Position numbers and translations under genes: made by a program. Shown one piece after another: positions 58,101 to 64,000 of a stretch of DNA of 64,000 bases (within the stretch, counting starts at the first letter, position 1; each line of letters begins with the position of its first letter). The notes beneath the pieces were generated by a model, which saw only the letters and a list, made by a program, of their open reading frames with translations, was not told the origin of the DNA and made no database searches. This DNA comes from Rickettsia endosymbiont of Bradysia coprophila. GTDB taxonomy: Bacteria; Pseudomonadota; Alphaproteobacteria; Rickettsiales; Rickettsiaceae. The stretch spans positions 124,001-188,000 of the forward strand of contig JAHXDM010000010.1 in assembly GCA_019468145.1 (NCBI GenBank), in the 5' to 3' direction.

Positions 58101-60380
58101 TTAAATAAACTTATTATTTATGGAATCTATGCACGCAAAAGTGGCAATTTTAATTATTTCACTTGCTGACATTCCCATTTGTAATATTTGTACCGGATAT
58201 TGCAGTCCATTAATTATTGGACCTATAAAAATACCTCCTGCTAATTCTTGTAGCAATTGAGTTGAAATTTTTGCTGAATGCATACCCGGCATAATTAATA
58301 TATTCGCCGGCCCCGATAATCTACAAAATGGATATAAATTTCGTAAATTAGGATTTAAAGCAACATCGGCGGACATTTCTCCATCATATTGAAAATCTAA
58401 TTTCATATTATCTAAAATTTTAATAGCTTCCCGAATTCTGTTAGTATTGTCCCGTATTGGATCACCAAAAGTTGAAAAAGAAAGGAGGGCTACTTTTGGC
58501 TCCATACCCATATTTTTTGCTATCTTCGCTGTTTGTAAAGCTATACCTACTAAATCTTGGGCATCTGGAATCTCCGATATACTATTATCAGCAATAATTA
58601 TATTATGTTCCTTGGAAACCATAATTGAGTAACCCAAAATTCTGTTACTTTCCTTGGCTTCCATTACTTTCATAATATCTTCTAAACTATTATGATAGCT
58701 TTTAGTTATACCTGTAACCATACAATCCGCATCACCCCACTCTACCATAATAGCTGAAAATATATTTCTATTACTTTTAACTAATCTTGCACAATCACGG
58801 TATAAATAGCCTTTGCGTTGTAATTTACTGTAAAGTTTATCTATATATTTATCAAGATTATTGTTAACAGCCGCATTCATAATAGTGATGCCTGCTAAAT
58901 TATCTTTTAACCCCATTCTTTCTAAAGCAGCATATATTTTATTAGCTCTCCCCACCAGTATAGGCTTTCCATAAGAAGCATTCCGCATCATAATCGCAGC
59001 CATAATAACTTCTTCCTCTTCCCCTTCGGCAAATGCTATCCTTTGAAGAGGAGACACATGAATTTTCTCAAATAATAAATTCATGTAATGAGAAGTAGGA
59101 CTCAGTCTACCTTCTAATTGTTTTTTATAATCTTTAATATCTAAATCAGTAATTTTAGCAACTCCACTCTCAATAGCTGATTTAGCGACCGCTATTGGAA
59201 TAGTAGTAATTAATCGGGGATCAAATGGCACAGGAATTATATATTCAGGGCCAAAACTCATTTTTCGACCAGCATATGCTTTGTAAACTTCATCAGGTAC
59301 AGGTTGCCTAGCTAACTCAGCTAAACTTTTAGCAGCAGCTATTTTCATTTCTTGATTAATAGTAGTAGCCCTAACATCTAAGGCCCCCCGAAAAATATAT
59401 GGGAACCCCATAACATTATTAACCTGATTATTATAATCAGATCTTCCAGTAGCAATAATAGCGTCATCTCTCACTGCCTTTATATCTTCAGGGGTGATTT
59501 CTGGATCAGGATTTGCCATAGCAAAGATAATAGGGTTTGCCGCCATTGTTGCTACCATCTCTTTGGTGACTACTCCTTTGGTAGATAGCCCTAAAAATAC
59601 ATCAGTTGAGCCCATCGCCTCACTTAAAGTGCGTAAATTAGTCTCCACTGCATATAACTCTTTCCATTTATTCATTCCTTCTGGGCGCCCCTTATATACA
59701 ACACCTTTAGTATCACATAAAATAATGTTCCTGTTGTTAACACCAAGAGCGATTAGCAATTCAATACAAGCTATTGCAGCTGCCCCGGCACCATTTACTA
59801 CAATTTTTATCTCATCAAATGAACGATTGGTAAGATAAGCAGCATTAATAAGACCAGCAGCAGTAATAATAGCAGTACCATGCTGATCATCATGCAATAC
59901 TGGGATCTGCATGATATTCTTTAATTTTTCTTCAATTATGAAACACTCGGGGGCCTTAATATCTTCTAAATTAATTCCTCCAAAACTATAATTAAGATAT
60001 TTTACTACATTCACAAATTCATCCGGGTCAGTAGTATTGATTTCAAGATCAATAGCATCAATATCAGCAAAATTCTTAAATAGAACTGCTTTACCTTCCA
60101 TTACAGGCTTTGAAGCAGCAGCTCCCAAATTACCAAGACCCAAAACAGCAGTACCATTGGTTATTACCGCAACCAAATTACCTCTAGCGGTATATTTATA
60201 AATATCCTCTATATTTTTTGCAATTTCAAGACAGGGAGCTGCAACCCCAGGGGAATATGCCAAAGCTAAATCTTGCTGAGTAATTAAAGGTTTAGTCGGA
60301 ACAATAGCAATTTTCCCTGGCCTGTTTTTTTGGTGATATTCCAAAGCTCTGGTATAATTTAGTTTATTCATTTCATCCAT
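58101..60380 (-). CDS. maeB: NADP-dependent malic enzyme (MaeB type with phosphotransacetylase-like domain)
   Basis: Converts malate to pyruvate and CO2. 759 residues. The malic-enzyme part (1-430) has [19 protein letters not shown], the metal/substrate segments [20 protein letters not shown] and the NAD(P) site [17 protein letters not shown]. The C-terminal 330 residues are phosphotransacetylase-like ([40 protein letters not shown]) and usually regulatory. Length and order match the family. It lies 83 bp upstream of ndk. Confidence 0.95.
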   Translation of the reverse strand: MDEMNKLNYTRALEYHQKNRPGKIAIVPTKPLITQQDLALAYSPGVAAPCLEIAKNIEDIYKYTARGNLVAVITNGTAVLGLGNLGAAASKPVMEGKAVLFKNFADIDAIDLEINTTDPDEFVNVVKYLNYSFGGINLEDIKAPECFIIEEKLKNIMQIPVLHDDQHGTAIITAAGLINAAYLTNRSFDEIKIVVNGAGAAAIACIELLIALGVNNRNIILCDTKGVVYKGRPEGMNKWKELYAVETNLRTLSEAMGSTDVFLGLSTKGVVTKEMVATMAANPIIFAMANPDPEITPEDIKAVRDDAIIATGRSDYNNQVNNVMGFPYIFRGALDVRATTINQEMKIAAAKSLAELARQPVPDEVYKAYAGRKMSFGPEYIIPVPFDPRLITTIPIAVAKSAIESGVAKITDLDIKDYKKQLEGRLSPTSHYMNLLFEKIHVSPLQRIAFAEGEEEEVIMAAIMMRNASYGKPILVGRANKIYAALERMGLKDNLAGITIMNAAVNNNLDKYIDKLYSKLQRKGYLYRDCARLVKSNRNIFSAIMVEWGDADCMVTGITKSYHNSLEDIMKVMEAKESNRILGYSIMVSKEHNIIIADNSISEIPDAQDLVGIALQTAKIAKNMGMEPKVALLSFSTFGDPIRDNTNRIREAIKILDNMKLDFQYDGEMSADVALNPNLRNLYPFCRLSGPANILIMPGMHSAKISTQLLQELAGGIFIGPIINGLQYPVQILQMGMSASEIIKIATFACIDSINNKFI

Positions 60381-60450
60381 AATTTATTAAACCTATTGTA
60401 GAAAAAATTTACGTAATGCCAAGAAACAAGTTATTCGGCAGTAATTGGGA

Positions 60451-61383
60451 TTAACCCCATAAATACATAAGAACTGATAATGATATTACTGAAAAAAGAG
60501 TTGTAAAAGTAATAATTGATGCCATAGATTCTGGATCTCCACCAAGTTGACGAGATAAAACATAAGCCGTACTAGCACAGGGCAAACAACTATACAATAC
60601 TCCAACTGATTTAGGGGTGCCGGTAATAGACATTAATGATAAAACAAGCGCCGTTATAATAGGAAAAATTACTAATTTAACAAAGCTAGTCAGCAATACA
60701 TTATGTAGCAGAGTTCCTCTCATCGCGAATTTAAGACCAGCACCCACATTTAACATGCCGATAGCTAAAGCAGAATCTGATAAGCTAGATAAAGTCTTTT
60801 TTACCCCCACATGTAATTCTAAATTAGAATAATTAAAAAGAAACCCTATTATACTAGCTATAATTAAAGGATTTTGTCCTATTAATTTAAGCATTAATAA
60901 AAAACTAGCTTTCGGACTTTGCGCCAAGGAACTATCCGGAATGTAGCAGGCAAAAATTATTACGGAAATAATATTAGTAAAGATAATCATGTATGAAGAA
61001 ATTACCGATACTATAGCAAGACCACTGGTTCCTAATAAAGGACCACTAATAGCAAAAAAGATATAGCTATTATAACGTACTGCTCCTTGAAAAAGTGAGG
61101 TAAACTGAATTTTATCAAAGTTAGTTTTTTGTTGATAGATAATTAACCCTAATGAAATAATAGAAGTTGAAATAATTAGGGCAATGACAAGTCGACTAAT
61201 TGCTGTGGCACTTAGGTCAGCTACAGATATGTAATTAAATAGCATAGTTGGAAAAAGAAAAAAATAGGATAATTTTTCTAATCCTCTCCAAAATTCTTCA
61301 GAAGTCAACCATTTCCTTTTGATAATACTACCAAGCAGGGTAATTAAAAAAATAGGTAAAGTACTAGAGAAAATTTCGTTCAT
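60451..61383 (-). CDS. AEC-family membrane transporter
   Basis: About 310 residues from the ATG at 61383; an in-frame ATG at 61491 would add 36 residues without transporter features. About ten membrane segments, starting IFSSTLPIFLITLLGSIIKR, typical of the auxin efflux carrier/malate permease family. There is a helix-breaking centre near FKFAM-type residues, LNVGAGLKFAMRGTLL. Adjacent to maeB, so a dicarboxylate or malate substrate is plausible (inference). Ends in FTTLFSVISLSVLMYLWG. Confidence 0.75.
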   Translation of the reverse strand: MNEIFSSTLPIFLITLLGSIIKRKWLTSEEFWRGLEKLSYFFLFPTMLFNYISVADLSATAISRLVIALIISTSIISLGLIIYQQKTNFDKIQFTSLFQGAVRYNSYIFFAISGPLLGTSGLAIVSVISSYMIIFTNIISVIIFACYIPDSSLAQSPKASFLLMLKLIGQNPLIIASIIGFLFNYSNLELHVGVKKTLSSLSDSALAIGMLNVGAGLKFAMRGTLLHNVLLTSFVKLVIFPIITALVLSLMSITGTPKSVGVLYSCLPCASTAYVLSRQLGGDPESMASIITFTTLFSVISLSVLMYLWG

Positions 61384-61593
61384 TAGTCTACGATTAAGAT
61401 GCTTATCATGCATAATATCAGAATTTACTTGTAAGGCAAGGCATATACTGCTATAAACTTCAAGTACAAGGGCATTGCTTAAGAAGGCCATAAATACTTA
61501 AATCTTCCGTGCCTAAAAGAGTAACATACCAAGGTTTATATACATTTGAACAGTTCTAGATATATACCAGATAAAATCAAACTCCACATATTA

Positions 61594-62640
61594 TTATCCC
61601 TTCTCAACTCCTTTACTTTTACGAGTAACAGGAAACTGCCGACGAGATTTAGAAGATTGTTGTTTATTATTTTTGAATGTTTCAATAATTTTTGTCAATT
61701 CTAAATCTTGAGTACGAGGAATATTAACTGTAGAACGGATGACTTCCAGAGGTTTACTTATATTTATAGGGTTTAATTGTGATTTTGGAAATTTTTCTCC
61801 ACCCTTTATAATAACCCGATCTAAAGGAGACATAGAAGACAAAGCTTTTGTAACAATTTGTGTCATATCTTTGGAAAAAAATAGATTTTTAACTAGGGAC
61901 CCCATAGCTTTTTTATTCAGTTCATCTACTACTTTAATAGGTATATTATATTGTTCTTTCAGCAAAACATCCGGGGACAAATTACTTAATGATTCGAATA
62001 ATGCCGTAGATAGATCTCTTTGATTAACACCCTTAATCTCATTACACTTGTCTAGTGTTCTTTTTATTATAAGGTCAGTCATTGGTTTAACTAATGACTT
62101 CATAATAGAATTAGTAGTATTGGCTTGATTAGAAATTCTGGTTGGGATTTGAACATTCTTTTCCAATAAACCTTGGGTTAAAAGAAAATTTGCGCTTTTT
62201 TTTATTTTTTCATCCCATTCTTGAGGGGGAATTTCTCGTTTTTTATAAAAAGTTTCTTTCAGAGTCTCATAATGTTTTATTATTGGGGATGATAATTCTA
62301 GATTGTTTTCTTTCTCATTATACCTCGTTCCCGTAAGAGTTGCTTCTAATAATATAAGGTGTTGAAATATTTTGCCCTCAGCAGGACGCAACATCATAGT
62401 AGGGTCATCATTAGGTACTAAATCATTTATATTATTCATTACTACATCATTCAAATCATGAATTTGCTCATCATTTAAATATTTACCTAATGAACTCACA
62501 AAATGCATCCGTACTTCTTTAGTATCACCAATAGCAAAAAAGTCTCCCATTATTTTTAAATCTTCTTTGTTTACTTTTTTATTGACTATTCTATCAATCA
62601 TTTCCTTATCTATAGGAGTTCTAGTGTCATGTGTGGCCAT
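61594..62640 (-). CDS. Hypothetical protein, 348 residues
   Basis: Not recognised. Soluble and helical: an N-terminal EF-hand-free, charged region, a middle rich in Asn/Lys/Leu, and a basic C-tail (KNNKQQSSKSRRQFPVTRKS) that could bind nucleic acid or act as a secretion signal for a type IV system; neither is shown. There is no signal peptide and no membrane span. It stands alone between iscS and the permease on the same strand, with 127 bp upstream. It may be lineage-specific. Confidence 0.6.
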   Translation of the reverse strand: MATHDTRTPIDKEMIDRIVNKKVNKEDLKIMGDFFAIGDTKEVRMHFVSSLGKYLNDEQIHDLNDVVMNNINDLVPNDDPTMMLRPAEGKIFQHLILLEATLTGTRYNEKENNLELSSPIIKHYETLKETFYKKREIPPQEWDEKIKKSANFLLTQGLLEKNVQIPTRISNQANTTNSIMKSLVKPMTDLIIKRTLDKCNEIKGVNQRDLSTALFESLSNLSPDVLLKEQYNIPIKVVDELNKKAMGSLVKNLFFSKDMTQIVTKALSSMSPLDRVIIKGGEKFPKSQLNPINISKPLEVIRSTVNIPRTQDLELTKIIETFKNNKQQSSKSRRQFPVTRKSKGVEKG

Positions 62641-62767
62641 AAGTAACTACCCTAATTAATTTGCTTTATATAAAACTTTATACTTATTTACCAAAAGTTA
62701 TAACCTTATTTAATCAAAATTAGACTATACAAATTTTATGCCATGCCTTTATCCAGCAAATTCGCGT

Positions 62768-63973
62768 TTAATGAGCGGCCCATTTAATTTGTTTCAAATC
62801 TACCCCTTCTTGTACCATTTCCCAAAGAGGGCTCAATTCCCGTAATTTATTAATCTTGGATGTAATTAATTTTACTGCATAATCTATTTCTTCTAACGTA
62901 GTAAATCTGCCTATACCAAACCTAATAGAAGTATGTGCTAATTCTTCATCAACCCCCATGGCACGCAGCACATAAGATGGTTCAAGTGAAGAGGAAGTAC
63001 AGGCAGAGCCTGAGGAGACTGCTAAATCTTTAATGGCCAAAATCAAAGATTCTCCCTCTACATAAGCAAAACTTAAATTTAAATTACCTTTATGTCTATG
63101 ATGCAGATCTCCATTCAAGTAGACATCTGGTATTTCTTTAGTAATACTGCTATAAAATCTATTAAAAAGCTTTTCAGCGTGCCTAGAATCCTTTTCCATC
63201 TCTGATGAGGCTATTTCAGCAGCGCTCCCCAGTCCAACAATTAAAGGGGTGGGCAGCGTTCCAGAACGCATTCCGCGCTCTTGCCCTCCGCCATTTATGA
63301 TGGGAACAAGCCGTACTCTTGGTTTTTTTCTGACATATAAAGCCCCTATTCCTTTAGGACCATAAATTTTATGGCCAGAGATACTTGCTAAATCAATATT
63401 ATTTTCATTCACATCAATAGGAATTTTACCATATCCTTGCGCAATATCTGAGTGAAAAAATACTTCCCGGGCCCGACAAATTTTTCCAATCTCTTTAATT
63501 GGCTGGATAACCCCTGTCTCATTATTAACAGCCATGACAGAAACTAGCATCGTCTGGTCGCAAATAGCATTTTTTAAAGTTTCTAAATCAATTAATCCGC
63601 TTGGTTGAATTGGTAAATAGGTTACTTTAAATCCTTCGTCTTCCAAGTGCCTACAAGCATCCAAAACACATTTATGTTCACTGATCACAGTTATGATATG
63701 CTTCTTCTTACTACCATAAAATCTAGCAACGCCTTTAATAGCTAAATTATTAGACTCAGTGGCGCCGGAAGTAAAAATAATCTCTTTAGGCTCGGCACCA
63801 ATAAGCCGCGCTACTTTACTCCTAGCAGTTTCCACAGCTTCTTCAGCCTCCCAACCAAAGGAATGACTCCGAGAATGCGGATTACCAAATTTACTAGTAA
63901 AGTAAGGTAACATCGCCTCTAACACCCGTGGGTCAAGAGGAGTTGTTGCTTGATAATCCATATAAATCGGCAA
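62768..63973 (-). CDS. iscS: Cysteine desulfurase IscS
   Basis: Supplies sulfur for Fe-S clusters and tRNA thiolation. 401 residues. It starts [20 protein letters not shown]. The PLP sites are [14 protein letters not shown] and [20 protein letters not shown] (Schiff-base Lys), and the catalytic Cys loop is [20 protein letters not shown]. It ends with ELSPLWEM and a short extension. The usual partners iscU and iscA are at 40.1-40.8 kb, so the isc cluster is split; genes upstream of 63973 are outside the window. Confidence 0.95.
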   Translation of the reverse strand: MPIYMDYQATTPLDPRVLEAMLPYFTSKFGNPHSRSHSFGWEAEEAVETARSKVARLIGAEPKEIIFTSGATESNNLAIKGVARFYGSKKKHIITVISEHKCVLDACRHLEDEGFKVTYLPIQPSGLIDLETLKNAICDQTMLVSVMAVNNETGVIQPIKEIGKICRAREVFFHSDIAQGYGKIPIDVNENNIDLASISGHKIYGPKGIGALYVRKKPRVRLVPIINGGGQERGMRSGTLPTPLIVGLGSAAEIASSEMEKDSRHAEKLFNRFYSSITKEIPDVYLNGDLHHRHKGNLNLSFAYVEGESLILAIKDLAVSSGSACTSSSLEPSYVLRAMGVDEELAHTSIRFGIGRFTTLEEIDYAVKLITSKINKLRELSPLWEMVQEGVDLKQIKWAAH

Positions 63974-64000
63974 GGACTTGCCGCTTAATTTTACTTTTTC

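Overview
The window is an AT-rich chromosomal segment of an obligate intracellular alphaproteobacterium of the order Rickettsiales, most likely family Rickettsiaceae. Support comes from the core gene set and its order (mnmG-rsmG-parA-parB, secA next to a parvulin PPIase, ndk, maeB, recF, a Sca-like autotransporter), from conjugation genes of the Ti-type found in Rickettsiales amplified genetic elements (RAGE), and from palindromic elements inserted in frame in protein genes, a known Rickettsia trait. A small transaldolase gene in the partition operon fits the Torix/'Tisiphia' or 'Megaira' side of the family better than classical Rickettsia; that placement is inference.

Layout. 1-3647: an autotransporter read leftwards, with an N-terminal passenger, about 1 kb of an 18-bp repeat coding DPTKPT, and a C-terminal beta-barrel; the repeat tract breaks the frame several times. 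4185-15351: an AAA-ATPase/PD-(D/E)XK protein, two unknown genes, recF, a 1212-residue ankyrin-type protein, an IS5-type element whose transposase needs a -1 frameshift, and two unknown secreted or membrane-like proteins. 15352-16411: about 1 kb without genes, holding a palindromic element. 16412-30384: a decayed RAGE-like island between tRNA-Asp and tRNA-Thr, with a DnaA-like replication protein, broken dam, histidine kinase, second AAA-ATPase/nuclease, TraC/TraD-like proteins, traD, a 3'-truncated traA, two IS481 copies and an IS110 element split by one of them.

30965-63973: mostly housekeeping. mdh and rho are coupled; then a DsbA-like protein, ruvC, an HU protein, holB, ppa, a FadB-like enzyme, iscA/iscU, secA, parvulin, a methyltransferase, dnaE and a frameshifted ugd. 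A tight operon runs mnmG-rsmG-parA-parB-tal-fabI. It is followed by ndk, maeB, an AEC-family permease, an unknown gene and iscS.

The strongest unexplained signal is repetitive. Three related palindromes of 142-147 bp (15833-15979, 47359-47505 inside dnaE, 50008-50149) share terminal inverted repeats and apparent 3-bp target duplications with the IS5-type element at 12582-13485. A second, unrelated 107-bp palindrome family has one copy inside holB (36515-36621) and one between genes (51544-51650). Both in-gene insertions keep the frame, and both lie in DNA polymerase III subunit genes. This suggests that the protein-coding palindromes here are MITE-like, and that at least one family was mobilised by an IS5-type transposase.
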